Origin: Erythrobacter sp.
GTDB taxonomy: Bacteria > Pseudomonadota > Alphaproteobacteria > Sphingomonadales > Sphingomonadaceae
Length of the DNA stretch: 64,000 nt
Direction: 5' to 3'
NCBI GenBank assembly: GCA_009993605.1
Contig: JAACTB010000007.1
Coordinates: 62,001 to 126,000, forward strand
In this document: piece by piece, positions 37,125 through 46,557 of the stretch
How the letters are laid out: the number at the start of each line of letters is the position of its first letter
Numbering within the stretch: position 1 is the stretch's first letter
Translations under genes and position numbers: made by a program
The notes under the pieces: generated by a model
What the model was told of the DNA's origin: nothing
Databases searched by the model: none
The model's input: only the letters and a program-made list of their open reading frames with translations

Positions 37125-38635
37125 CGGCGCTGCTCCGCCTGGCGGAACGCTTCGGCGGCAGCCGCGCGCAGGGCGCCCGCCTTCGCCTCGCATTCGCGGC
37201 GTTCGTAATCGGGATCGCTATCCGCGACGATGCCTGCACCCGCCTGGACGTGCATCACCTTGTCCTTCACCACTGCGGTGCGCAGGACGATGCAGCTGTC
37301 GAGCGATCCGTCGGGCGCGAAATAGCCGACGCCGCCCGCATAGGGCCCGCGTGCATCGCGCTCGAGCTCGGCGACGATCTGGCAGGCGCGCAGTTTGGGC
37401 GCGCCGCTGACCGTGCCGGCGGGAAACCCGGCGAAGAGAGCGTCGATCGCGTCGTATCTCGGATCGAGCCGCCCGACGACATTGCTTACGATATGCATGA
37501 CATGGCTGTAACGTTCGATTGTGAAACTGTCAGTGACTTCGACACTGCCGCTCGTCGCGACCCGGCCCACGTCGTTGCGCCCGAGATCGAGCAACATCAA
37601 GTGCTCGGCCCGTTCCTTCGCGTCGGACAGCAGCGATTCCTCGGCAGCCCGATCGGCCTGCTCGCTCGACCCGCGCGGGCGCGTGCCGGCGATGGGGCGA
37701 ACGGTGACTTCGCTGGCGCCGCCTTCGCCGGGCCGAACCCGGACGAGGATTTCGGGGCTCGATCCCACAACCGCGAAATCGGGCAGGTCGAGGAAATAGA
37801 GGAAGGGTGACGGGTTCACCCGGCGCAGCGCGCGATAGAGTTCGACCGGGGGCAGGGGGAAGGGGCAGGTGTAACGCTGGGACAGGACGACCTGAAAGAT
37901 GTCGCCCGCGACGATGTAGTCCTTCGCGCGTTCGACCATGCTTGTGTAGTCCGCTGCGGTCACGACCGGATCGAGCTGGGCTGAGGGCATGGGCCGGGAT
38001 GAAGCCGGAGTTTTGCTTGCAGCGCCCCCTTCGAGCCGATGCAGGGCGGTTTCGATGCGGTTGCGAGCCTGTTGCACGAGGTCCGACGGATCGTCGGCGC
38101 TTTCAGGCCAGATCGGGGCGATGCAATGCAATTCGTCGCCCAGGCTGTCGAAGACGAGCAACAGGGTGGGGCGTACGAACACCATATCGGGCAGGCCCAG
38201 TCCGGGCCCGGCGGCGCGCGGTACGTCCTCGACCATGCCGATCGTCTCGTAAGCGAAATAGCCGACCAGGCAGGCGAGGGCTGGGGGCAGTCCGTCCGGC
38301 ACATCGATACGGCATTCGTCTGCCAAAGCACGCAAGGCCGTAACGGGATTGTCAGTGCACTCGTCGAAAGCCGCGCGATCGCTTCGCCATTGGCGGTTGA
38401 TCGAAGCCCGGCCCTGCTCGGCGCGAAAGACGAGATCGGGGTCGAGGCCCAGCAGGCTGTACCGCCCGCGCACCGCACCACCTTCGACCGATTCGAGCAG
38501 GAAATCGCCACGTTGCGATTCCATCAGCTTCAGTGCCGCGCCGACCGGGGTCTCGGTATCGGCGACGATCGTCTGCCAGATCAGCGCCGGACGCCCATCG
38601 GCCAGAGCGGCCCGCGCTCTATTCTCACCGCGCAT
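37121..38635 (-). CDS. trpE: anthranilate synthase component I
   Basis: A 504-residue chorismate-utilising enzyme producing anthranilate with TrpG. Visible are LLESVEGGAVRGRYSLLG (part of the Trp feedback site), GDIFQVVLSQRY, LLDLGRNDVGRVA and SGAPKLRACQIV. ATG 38635 is chosen because it precedes the conserved N-terminal helix; earlier starts would run into the chaperone gene upstream. It lies 22 bases downstream of that gene, so transcription may come from there. I see no leader peptide or attenuator. Confidence 0.95.
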   Translation of the reverse strand: MRGENRARAALADGRPALIWQTIVADTETPVGAALKLMESQRGDFLLESVEGGAVRGRYSLLGLDPDLVFRAEQGRASINRQWRSDRAAFDECTDNPVTALRALADECRIDVPDGLPPALACLVGYFAYETIGMVEDVPRAAGPGLGLPDMVFVRPTLLLVFDSLGDELHCIAPIWPESADDPSDLVQQARNRIETALHRLEGGAASKTPASSRPMPSAQLDPVVTAADYTSMVERAKDYIVAGDIFQVVLSQRYTCPFPLPPVELYRALRRVNPSPFLYFLDLPDFAVVGSSPEILVRVRPGEGGASEVTVRPIAGTRPRGSSEQADRAAEESLLSDAKERAEHLMLLDLGRNDVGRVATSGSVEVTDSFTIERYSHVMHIVSNVVGRLDPRYDAIDALFAGFPAGTVSGAPKLRACQIVAELERDARGPYAGGVGYFAPDGSLDSCIVLRTAVVKDKVMHVQAGAGIVADSDPDYERRECEAKAGALRAAAAEAFRQAEQRR

Positions 38636-38657
38636 TCCAGTCAGCTTTCGCTCGCGA

Positions 38658-40595
38658 TCACTGCCGCTCGCCGACCAGCTGGCGTCGCACCGCATCGATC
38701 GCACCCTCGTTGCGTTCGATGCCGACCTCGCCCCGCATGGCGGCGACGAGCTGTTCGGTGTATTCCTGACCGAGAGTCGAGGCGAGCTGTTCGCGCGCCT
38801 GCCCGATCAGCGGATCGTCCGCTTCCATCGATCCGACCGAAATCTCTTCCAGGTCGACCACGAACCAGCCGAGATCTTGCGCGGCGGCGAGCTTTTTCGC
38901 CGTGCCCTGCGCCATGCTGAACATCAGGGCGAGAGGCGGCGGAATGCGGCGGTCCTGCTGGCGAGCCAGATCCTCGCGCGTCAGATTGATGGCTTCGGGC
39001 GAAGGCAGATCGACATCTTCCGCCTGCAAGGCCGCCGCCATGGTCGCGCCGCCGCGCAGGCGCTGAATCAGGCGATCGGCAGCGGCGCGTGCGGCCTTCG
39101 ATCCCTGCTCGAGCCGCCATGCGGCGGTGACCTGATCGCGAATTTCGGCAAGCGGCGGCGTAGCGGCGCCGTTGATGCGCGTGACTTCGAATACGAGGTA
39201 GGTCTCGCCGCGCTCGATTTCCGCGACCTGGGGTTCGCTCTCTTCCATCTGGAATGCGGTCGCGAGAGCCGGAGCGAGCACTTCAGGCGCGCTCTGGTCG
39301 GTGCCGTAGACCTGTCCGTTGGCGGTCAGCGGCTGCGTCGTCTCGACCGCGATGCCGCGTTCGCGCGCGACTTCGGCCAACGTCGCTCCTTCCTCTAGGC
39401 GCTCTTCGATCTCCGCCGCGACATTGGCGAGCGCGCGGGTCCGCTTTTCCTCGCGCACCGTGTCGGCGATTTCATTACGAACCTGCGCAAGACTGCGGGC
39501 GGGTGTCGCATTGACGGCATCGATCCGCGCGACATGCCAGCCCAGCGCGCTGCGCGCCGGGACCGCGACCGTGCCGCGCGCCGCGCCGAAGATCGCTTCG
39601 GCGACTGCGGAGGACGCATCGGACGCCAGCTCGGCGCGTGTCACCGCCTCCTGCTGCACGGTGCGGAAACCTGCTTCCCTTGCGACCGCTTCGAGCGACG
39701 CCCCGCCTTCGACGCGCGCTCTCAAGGCGTTGGCAGCTTGCTGCGTCGGCACGATCAGCTGGGTGTAGCTGCGCGTCTCGCTCGCCGCATATTGCGCGCG
39801 GTCCTGCTGGTAGCGTGCCGTGATCTCATTCTCGGTCGGCTCGATTTCGTCGGCGATCGCATCGTTATCGAAGGTCGCATAGCGCACGATCCGGCGCTCG
39901 GGGCGAATGAAATCGCCCCGGTTCGCTTCGTAGAACGATTGCAATTGCTGGGTGCTCGGCGCGCCTTCGGGGGCAAAGGCGGCAGAGGGGAGAAAGCCGA
40001 TCGCCCCCTCGCGCCGTTCGCGGAACAGGCCGGCATAGCGCTTCGCCAGCGCCTGCGGCATCACGGCGCCGAAAGCGGCGGGTCCCGCGATCTGCTGGGC
40101 GAGCAGGCCCGAGCGGATATCGTCGCGCACCTGCGCATCGGTCAGCCCTTGGGCCGCGAGAGCCTGGCGGTAGGCGTTCTCATCGAAATTGCCATCCGCG
40201 CCTCTGAAGGCCCCGATCGTTTGAATTTCGCTGTTGATCAGATTGTCGCCCGCCCTGAGGCCGTTGTCGCGAGCAAAGGCCGAAATGACGTAGCGGTCGA
40301 TCAGCTGGTTCAGGACCTCCTCGAAACCGCCCCCGGCGATGAAGGCGGGCATCGACAGGGTCGGATCTTCCTGGCGCACCCGGTCGAGCGCGCTCGACGT
40401 CGCGCGGCTCAGTTCCGCGCTGTCGATCCGCTCGTCGCCGACCACCGCGACACGGTTGCCCCCGGCGACACCGCCGAACATCCCGGTGCTCGAAACGTCG
40501 GCGCTGGCAAAGGCGAAGGCGATCAGGCCGAGAAAGGCGAAGGTCAGGCCGAGGCCGATCTTGGACTTGAAGAAACTGCGGAAGAAGGTGAGCAT
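38658..40595 (-). CDS. membrane-anchored PpiD/SurA-type peptidyl-prolyl isomerase chaperone
   Basis: A 645-residue periplasmic folding factor anchored by one N-terminal helix (MLTFFRSFFKSKIGLG, then LTFAFLGLIAFAFA). Residues 45-240 match the SurA N-terminal chaperone domain (LNQLIDRYVISAFARDNGL, LTDAQVRDDIRSGLLAQQI). A parvulin-like domain around 255-370 looks degenerate. The C-terminus is a long helical region. ATG 40595 fits the family start; ATG 40610 is five codons upstream; neither has a clear Shine-Dalgarno. Divergent from tpiA and directly upstream of trpE. Confidence 0.88.
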   Translation of the reverse strand: MLTFFRSFFKSKIGLGLTFAFLGLIAFAFASADVSSTGMFGGVAGGNRVAVVGDERIDSAELSRATSSALDRVRQEDPTLSMPAFIAGGGFEEVLNQLIDRYVISAFARDNGLRAGDNLINSEIQTIGAFRGADGNFDENAYRQALAAQGLTDAQVRDDIRSGLLAQQIAGPAAFGAVMPQALAKRYAGLFRERREGAIGFLPSAAFAPEGAPSTQQLQSFYEANRGDFIRPERRIVRYATFDNDAIADEIEPTENEITARYQQDRAQYAASETRSYTQLIVPTQQAANALRARVEGGASLEAVAREAGFRTVQQEAVTRAELASDASSAVAEAIFGAARGTVAVPARSALGWHVARIDAVNATPARSLAQVRNEIADTVREEKRTRALANVAAEIEERLEEGATLAEVARERGIAVETTQPLTANGQVYGTDQSAPEVLAPALATAFQMEESEPQVAEIERGETYLVFEVTRINGAATPPLAEIRDQVTAAWRLEQGSKAARAAADRLIQRLRGGATMAAALQAEDVDLPSPEAINLTREDLARQQDRRIPPPLALMFSMAQGTAKKLAAAQDLGWFVVDLEEISVGSMEADDPLIGQAREQLASTLGQEYTEQLVAAMRGEVGIERNEGAIDAVRRQLVGERQ

Positions 40596-40701
40596 GGCTG
40601 CGAACGACATCCTGTCGGAAGTGATGGCCGACCACCAGGGGTCGGAAGGTTTGCCGCGCTTTATCCGCGCTGCGACCTTGCCGCAACAGGTGTCGAAGGT
40701 T

Positions 40702-40730
40702 TTGACCCAGGCTCTCCGGTCGGCTAGCGG
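40702..40730 (+). promoter_or_regulatory. candidate sigma-70 promoter of tpiA
   Basis: TTGACC at 40702-40707 and TAGCGG at 40725-40730 with a 17-base spacer, 57 bases before the tpiA ATG. The -35 is good, the -10 weak. It overlaps the divergent region shared with the chaperone gene. Confidence 0.35.
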
Positions 40731-40787
40731 ACCTCGCCCGGCATGACCATATGGCGGGACCCAATCTGAAATCTGCAGGAAATGACC

Positions 40788-41549
40788 ATGGCCGAACGGC
40801 CCTACATCGTTGGAAACTGGAAGATGAACGGCACGCGCGCCATGCTGTCGGAAGCGCGCGCGATCGACCGTGCGGCGCAGCGCTACATGAAGGTCGAGGT
40901 CGCTCTGGCTCCTCCCTCCACGCTGCTGCACGCCGTCCATCGCGAAGCCGAGCAGATCGGAGTGGGCGCACAGGATTGCCATGCGGAACCTGACGGCGCG
41001 CATACCGGCGATGTCAGCGCCACGATGGTCGCCGATTCGGGTGCGAAATTCGTCGTTCTGGGCCACAGCGAACGGCGCGGCGATCACGGCGAGAGCGATG
41101 CGCTGATCGCGGCAAAGGTTTCCGCTGCGCTCGAAGCGGGGCTGCGGATCATCCTGTGCTGCGGCGAAAGCGAAGCGACGCGCGATGCGGGCAAAGCCGA
41201 AGATTTCGTGCTCGACCAGTTGCGCGCGGGCCTGCCGAAGCTGGACGATGCGGCGGAACGCGTGACTGTCGCCTACGAACCCATCTGGGCGATCGGGACC
41301 GGGCGCACTGCCGAGGCCGCCGATATCGCCGCCATGCACCGCGCCATCCATGGCCTGTTGGTCGAAACCTATGGCGAAGAGCAGGCTGCGGGCGTTCGCA
41401 TTCTCTATGGCGGCTCCGTCAAGCCCGACAATGCGCGCGAGATCCTCTCGCTCCCCCATGTCGGTGGTGCGCTGGTCGGCGGGGCGAGCCTGTCGGCCGA
41501 AAGCTTCCTCGGCATCGTCGTCGCCGCGTCCGAAGCGGACGAGGGTTGA
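40788..41549 (+). CDS. tpiA: triosephosphate isomerase
   Basis: A 253-residue glycolytic TIM barrel interconverting dihydroxyacetone phosphate and glyceraldehyde 3-phosphate. Catalytic residues are Lys12 (GNWKMNG), His93 (LGHSERR) and Glu164 (AYEPIWAIGTG); the phosphate loop is YGGSVKP. AGGA at 40777-40780 is seven bases from ATG 40788 but one base from ATG 40782, so I choose the former. Confidence 0.97.
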   Translation: MAERPYIVGNWKMNGTRAMLSEARAIDRAAQRYMKVEVALAPPSTLLHAVHREAEQIGVGAQDCHAEPDGAHTGDVSATMVADSGAKFVVLGHSERRGDHGESDALIAAKVSAALEAGLRIILCCGESEATRDAGKAEDFVLDQLRAGLPKLDDAAERVTVAYEPIWAIGTGRTAEAADIAAMHRAIHGLLVETYGEEQAAGVRILYGGSVKPDNAREILSLPHVGGALVGGASLSAESFLGIVVAASEADEG

Positions 41550-41623
41550 GGTAGGGGCGCGCTCTTGTGCGCGCCGCCGACCGGACCTAGTTACACGTCA
41601 CTTGAATCCAGAACGGATATCCG

Positions 41624-41989
41624 ATGTTCTTTTTCCTCACCGTCGTTCAGGCCATCGTCGCCGCTGCCCTCGTGGGTGTCATTCTCATGCAGCGTTCCGA
41701 AGGGGGCGGGCTGGGTATCGGCGGTAGCCCGTCGGGGATGTTGAGCGCGCGCGGCGCGGCGGATTTCCTGACACGCTCGACCAAATGGCTCGCGGTCGTG
41801 TTCGTGGTCCTCTCGATCGCTTTGGCGGCGATCGCGGTCGAAACGACGCAGGGTTCCTCGCTCGAGACGACGCTGGATCGCAACGTCACGCCGATCGAAC
41901 AGCAGGACCCGCTCGGCGGCACGCCGGTCACCGGTCCGAACGAAGCCGCTCCGGCAGCGCCCGCCAACGACGATCCGCTCGCGCAATAA
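41624..41989 (+). CDS. secG: preprotein translocase subunit SecG
   Basis: A 121-residue SecYEG subunit with two TM helices (residues 2-21 and 53-72) separated by the conserved GGGLGIGGSPSGMLSARGAADFLTR loop region. A Pro/Ala-rich C-terminal tail of about 45 residues is normal for alphaproteobacteria. tpiA-secG-pyrG is a common order in this class. A small GC hairpin (41556-41575) lies between tpiA and secG but lacks a T run. Confidence 0.94.
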   Translation: MFFFLTVVQAIVAAALVGVILMQRSEGGGLGIGGSPSGMLSARGAADFLTRSTKWLAVVFVVLSIALAAIAVETTQGSSLETTLDRNVTPIEQQDPLGGTPVTGPNEAAPAAPANDDPLAQ

Positions 41990-42093
41990 GCGAATTCGAT
42001 CGAGATAATTGTGGACGGGCGAGCGTCGGATCGTTCGCTTCGTCCGGTTTACGCTTGCCCCGAATCACGACCGGGGCTTAAGGCCCGGCTCCC

Positions 42094-43728
<1,635 letters not shown>

Positions 43729-44067
43729 ATTTTTCGTCTTTCGCGTGGCGCAGCTAAGCGATTGAATCGAAAAGACGACAGCGCATTCGATCGGCTGCGG
43801 GGCCGGTGCGCGTTCGAAACGCTGTCCGAAAGCCTTTATCTTTTCGCAAGTTTGGGGCACAACGATGCTCGCGATTGGGGGCTGGCGCGATTTTCTTTCA
43901 ATTTGGCCCGCGTTCGCGCAACAAGGTTAAAGGCTTGCCTCGAAACCTGCCGTCTTCTGCGACCCGGACGGCGAATTCCGAGGCTTGGCGGCGCCTGGCG
44001 TCGCGGGGGCAGTGCTTTCGGGCATTGCCCCCTATCGTTTCCGTCCTGTCGATCGGCGTCAAAAAGA
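43729..44067. other. 339-base intergenic stretch after pyrG without a convincing gene
   Basis: Frames are open on both strands but show no conserved protein features, and run through the downstream terminator. The region holds one strong hairpin (next entry). I looked for 6S, SRP and tmRNA hallmarks and did not find them. A small RNA is possible. Confidence 0.5.
44005..44032. repeat. strong 11-bp hairpin in the pyrG-hsp20 gap
   Basis: GGGGGCAGTGC pairs with GCATTGCCCCC (one G-T pair) around a six-base loop TTTCGG. On neither side is there a T run long enough for a clear intrinsic terminator. It could end a pyrG transcript poorly or be part of a structured RNA. Confidence 0.6.
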
Positions 44068-44095
44068 AAGGGCGGAGCCTCGCGGCCCCGCCCTT
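44068..44095 (-). terminator. intrinsic terminator of the Hsp20 gene
   Basis: On the minus strand AAGGGCGG and CCGCCCTT, plus an inner GCC/GGC pairing, form a stem followed by TTTCTTTTT. It starts 25 bases after the stop codon. Confidence 0.85.
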
Positions 44096-44119
44096 CGTTC
44101 TGTCAAATCGCATTAGCGA

Positions 44120-44611
44120 TCAGGCGACGTCGCGATCCTTGCCGCTCTCGTCGTCTTCGGACTTGTCGCCCTCGACCACTTCGAGCTTGCGAGTGCCGCC
44201 GATCATGACCTTTTTCGGCTTCATCGCGTCGGGCACTTCTCGCACCAGCTCGATCGTCAGCAGACCGTCCGCCAGATCGGCATTCGCCACGCGGACGAAA
44301 TCGGCGAGTTCGAAACGGCGTTCGAAACCGCGATTGGCGATGCCGACATGCAGCATTTCGCCATCGACCGTTTCGTCGCGCTTCTTGCCTTGGATCGTGA
44401 GAAGGTTCTGCTGCGCGGTGATGTCGAGATCGCGCTCGCGGAAGCCCGCCACGGCAAGCGTGATGCGATAGCTGTCCTCATCGCGGCGCTCGATATTGAA
44501 GGGGGGATAATTGTCGCCCGCATTGTTGCGAACTTGGCTTTCGAGCAGGTCGAACAGGCGGTCGAAGCCGACAGTGGTGCGGCGATAGGGGGAAAAATCG
44601 GTACGGTTCAT
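44120..44611 (-). CDS. small heat-shock protein, Hsp20/IbpA type
   Basis: A 163-residue ATP-independent holdase. The N-terminal RTTVGFDRLFDLLES is the class A (IbpA) signature; the alpha-crystallin domain covers about residues 35-130 (YPPFNIERRDEDSYRITLAV, then GIANRGFERRFELADFV); the conserved I-x-I/V tail motif is replaced by a long acidic end (EGDKSEDDESGKDRDVA). Upstream lie a heat-shock-type promoter and an RNA hairpin covering the ribosome binding site. A terminator follows. Confidence 0.93.
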   Translation of the reverse strand: MNRTDFSPYRRTTVGFDRLFDLLESQVRNNAGDNYPPFNIERRDEDSYRITLAVAGFRERDLDITAQQNLLTIQGKKRDETVDGEMLHVGIANRGFERRFELADFVRVANADLADGLLTIELVREVPDAMKPKKVMIGGTRKLEVVEGDKSEDDESGKDRDVA

Positions 44612-44620
44612 CGAAACAAA

Positions 44621-44635
44621 TCCTCTTGTGAGCGA
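44621..44635 (-). promoter_or_regulatory. ROSE-like RNA thermometer hairpin over the Hsp20 Shine-Dalgarno
   Basis: In the mRNA, UCGCU pairs with AGGA across CACAAG, with the G bulged out: U-A, C-G, (G), C-G, U-A. U(U/C)GCU opposite AGGA is the core of ROSE elements in alphaproteobacterial and enterobacterial hsp20 leaders. AGGA ends nine bases before the ATG, so the hairpin would block initiation at low temperature. The leader of about 100 bases fits the ROSE class. Confidence 0.6.
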
Positions 44636-44720
44636 TTTTCATAGTAAGAGTCAGCCCAGATCGGCACTGTCCCCTGACGATGCGCCCCAAGCGCCTTGCG
44701 GCCGCTTCGGACCGTTCCAA

Positions 44721-44747
44721 GATAAGTGCGGCGCAGGGGTGTTCAAG
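44721..44747 (-). promoter_or_regulatory. sigma-32 type promoter of the Hsp20 gene
   Basis: On the minus strand CTTG (44747-44744), 17 bases, CTTATC (44726-44721), with TTCTTGAA around the -35. This fits the alphaproteobacterial heat-shock consensus CTTG-N16-18-CYTAT. It predicts a 5' leader of about 100 bases ending in the ROSE-like hairpin. Confidence 0.6.
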
Positions 44748-44794
44748 AACCCCGAATGCGGAGCCGTTTCGCCCCAACAAAGGATCAATCCATC

Positions 44795-45058
44795 ATGAGC
44801 ACGCCCGAAGTCACCATCTACACCAAATTCGGTTGCGGCTATTGCAGCCGGGCCAAGCGCCTGCTCGATGAAAAGGGCGTCGATTACACCGAACACGACA
44901 TCACCATGGGCGGTCCGAAGCGGGAAGAGATGCTCGAAAGAGCGCCCGGTGCGAGGACAGTTCCGCAAATCTTTATCGGGAGCACGCATGTCGGCGGCTC
45001 TGACGATCTTGCGAGCCTGGAACGGCAGGGCGAGCTGGAAAAGCTGCTTGCCGGATGA
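44795..45058 (+). CDS. grxC: glutaredoxin 3
   Basis: An 87-residue dithiol-type glutaredoxin reducing disulfides with glutathione. The active site is Cys14-Gly-Tyr-Cys17 (CGYC; CPYC is commoner), followed by the cis-Pro segment ARTVPQIFIG and GGSDDLASLE. ATG 44795 (MSTPEVTIYTKFGCGYC) is the family start. Its stop overlaps the start of the nitrilase-family gene. Confidence 0.95.
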   Translation: MSTPEVTIYTKFGCGYCSRAKRLLDEKGVDYTEHDITMGGPKREEMLERAPGARTVPQIFIGSTHVGGSDDLASLERQGELEKLLAG

Positions 45059-45882
45059 GTACGGTGGTCCGCATCGCGCTGTTTCAAGCGAACACCGGGA
45101 TCGATCCCGACAAGAACGCCGAGGCGCTCGACCGTGCTGCCGACCAGGCGGCAGAGGGCGGGGCGATGATGCTCTTCACGCCCGAGATGAGCAATCTGCT
45201 CGACCGGGATCGGGAGCGCGGCGGCCGAAACCTTGCGAGCGAGCGGGACGATCGCGTGCTTGCCGCCATGCGCGAGGCGGCTGCCCGAACCGGGCTCTGG
45301 ATATCGCTCGGTTCCTTTGCTTTCGCCAATGCCGATGGCTCGCGCGCCAACCGGGCGGTCGTCATCGATCCTACAGGGGAGATCAGGACGTCCTACGACA
45401 AGATCCACATGTTCGACGTAGATCTGGCCGATGGCGAAAGCTGGCGGGAATCGAATGTTTACCGCGCGGGGGATCGTTTGGGTCTGGTGGACAATACGCC
45501 AATCGGTCGGCTCGGTTTGTCGATCTGCTACGATGTCCGCTTCCCGGCGCTGTTCGATGCGTTGGGACGGGCACGATGCGATGCGATTGCCATTCCGGCG
45601 GCTTTCACCGCCCCGACAGGGACTGCGCACTGGCACATCCTTCAGCGCGCGCGGGCCATCGAAGCGAGCGCGTTCGTGATCGCTGCGGCCCAGGTCGGCC
45701 AGCATGAAGACGGGCGGCGCACCTATGGCCACAGCCTGGTGGTCGACCCGTGGGGCGAGGTGCTGCTGGATATGGGTGGAGAAAGCGCGGGCGTCGGCTT
45801 TGCGAACCTAGATCTCGCGCGCATCGAGGAGGTAAGGGCCCAAGTGCCGAGCCTTGCCAATCGCCGCGCGATTGTGGAGTAG
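45055..45882 (+). CDS. carbon-nitrogen hydrolase (nitrilase superfamily, Nit2/omega-amidase-like)
   Basis: A 275-residue amidase with the catalytic triad Glu44 (FTPEMSN), Lys116 (YDKIHMFD) and Cys158 (LSICYDVRFP). It fits the Nit1/Nit2 group that repairs deaminated glutathione or hydrolyses omega-amides. Overlap with the glutaredoxin gene (ATGA) and a DUF1178 gene 7 bases downstream is a conserved alphaproteobacterial trio, in line with a link to glutathione maintenance. Confidence 0.9.
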   Translation: MSTVVRIALFQANTGIDPDKNAEALDRAADQAAEGGAMMLFTPEMSNLLDRDRERGGRNLASERDDRVLAAMREAAARTGLWISLGSFAFANADGSRANRAVVIDPTGEIRTSYDKIHMFDVDLADGESWRESNVYRAGDRLGLVDNTPIGRLGLSICYDVRFPALFDALGRARCDAIAIPAAFTAPTGTAHWHILQRARAIEASAFVIAAAQVGQHEDGRRTYGHSLVVDPWGEVLLDMGGESAGVGFANLDLARIEEVRAQVPSLANRRAIVE

Positions 45883-45889
45883 CGCGCGG

Positions 45890-46384
45890 ATGATCGTGTT
45901 CGACCTTCAATGCGGCAACGGCCATCGGTTCGAAGGGTGGTTCGGATCCTCCTCCGACTTCGCCGATCAGATGGCGCGTAGCTTGCTCGCCTGCCCTACA
46001 TGCGACGATCTCGAGATCGCGAAAGCGCCCATGGCGCCGGCAATCGGTCGCAAAAGCAATTCCGCTCCGCATAATGTCGAAGATCGCCGGAAAGGGGATG
46101 CGACCGATCAGCCAACTAGTCCCGACGTATCGAACCAACCGATACCTGCGGAGCTGAAAGAGGCCTTCAGGAAAATCGCGAAGGCGCAGACGCAGGCCCT
46201 GAAGACGAGTTCCTGGGTCGGTGACAAGTTCGCCGACGAAGCGCGATCGATGCATTATGGCGAAAAGGACGAAAAGCCGATCCACGGCCGCGCCAGCCCC
46301 AAGGAAGCGCGCGACCTTATGGAAGAGGGCGTCACCGTGGCACCGCTGCTCATCCCAATCGCGCCCCCCGACGAACTCAACTGA
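45890..46384 (+). CDS. DUF1178 family protein
   Basis: A 164-residue protein whose first 50 residues resemble a zinc ribbon: MIVFDLQCGNGHRFEGWF, then SLLACPTCDD, giving Cys/His pairs for one metal. The middle is variable and the end conserved (DKFADEARSMHYGEKDEKPI, then EARDLMEEGV). Function unknown; it commonly follows the nitrilase and glutaredoxin genes. Confidence 0.85.
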   Translation: MIVFDLQCGNGHRFEGWFGSSSDFADQMARSLLACPTCDDLEIAKAPMAPAIGRKSNSAPHNVEDRRKGDATDQPTSPDVSNQPIPAELKEAFRKIAKAQTQALKTSSWVGDKFADEARSMHYGEKDEKPIHGRASPKEARDLMEEGVTVAPLLIPIAPPDELN

Positions 46385-46432
46385 TCGCGCCTCCGATTGC
46401 GCGCCGCGTTAAGCCTGCTAAACGAGGCGCGG

Positions 46433-46509
46433 GCGCCCGTAGCTCAGCAGGATAGAGCACCAGATTCCTAATCTGGGGGCCACAGGTTCGAATCCTGTCG
46501 GGCGCACCA
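46433..46509 (+). tRNA. tRNA-Arg (anticodon CCT)
   Basis: A 77-base cloverleaf with the 7-bp acceptor stem GCGCCCG/CGGGCGC, discriminator A and encoded CCA. The anticodon loop TTCCTAA is closed by CCAGA/TCTGG, so the anticodon is CCT (46467-46469), reading AGG. The T arm GGTTCGAATCC is intact. No integrase or attachment repeat follows. Confidence 0.97.
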
Positions 46510-46531
46510 TCAGTTCAGTTGCCCAATTCGT

Positions 46532-46557
46532 GGCCAGGCTGATTAAGCAGCCTGGCC
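46532..46557. terminator. perfect 10-bp hairpin across the mscS stop codon
   Basis: GGCCAGGCTG and CAGCCTGGCC enclose ATTAAG, which contains the mscS stop (TTA on this strand). A stable stem at a gene end suggests a 3' boundary or stability element for mscS and the tRNA, but no T run follows on either strand. Confidence 0.45.

Noticed and set aside
38658-41459. 933-residue reading of the PpiD/SurA-type gene
   Set aside because: The extra 288 codons run antisense through tpiA; the membrane anchor that starts the family lies at 40595.
41556-41575. 7-bp GC hairpin between tpiA and secG as a terminator
   Set aside because: No T run follows on either strand and the stem is short; secG is probably read from tpiA.
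43762-44471. Two overlapping plus-strand frames between pyrG and hsp20
   Set aside because: They run through the hsp20 terminator and into the antisense of hsp20; no ribosome binding site or conserved feature.
46433-46557. tRNA-Arg 3' end as an attachment site for a mobile element
   Set aside because: No integrase, no repeat of the tRNA end and no change of gene character follows; the next gene is an ordinary MscS channel.
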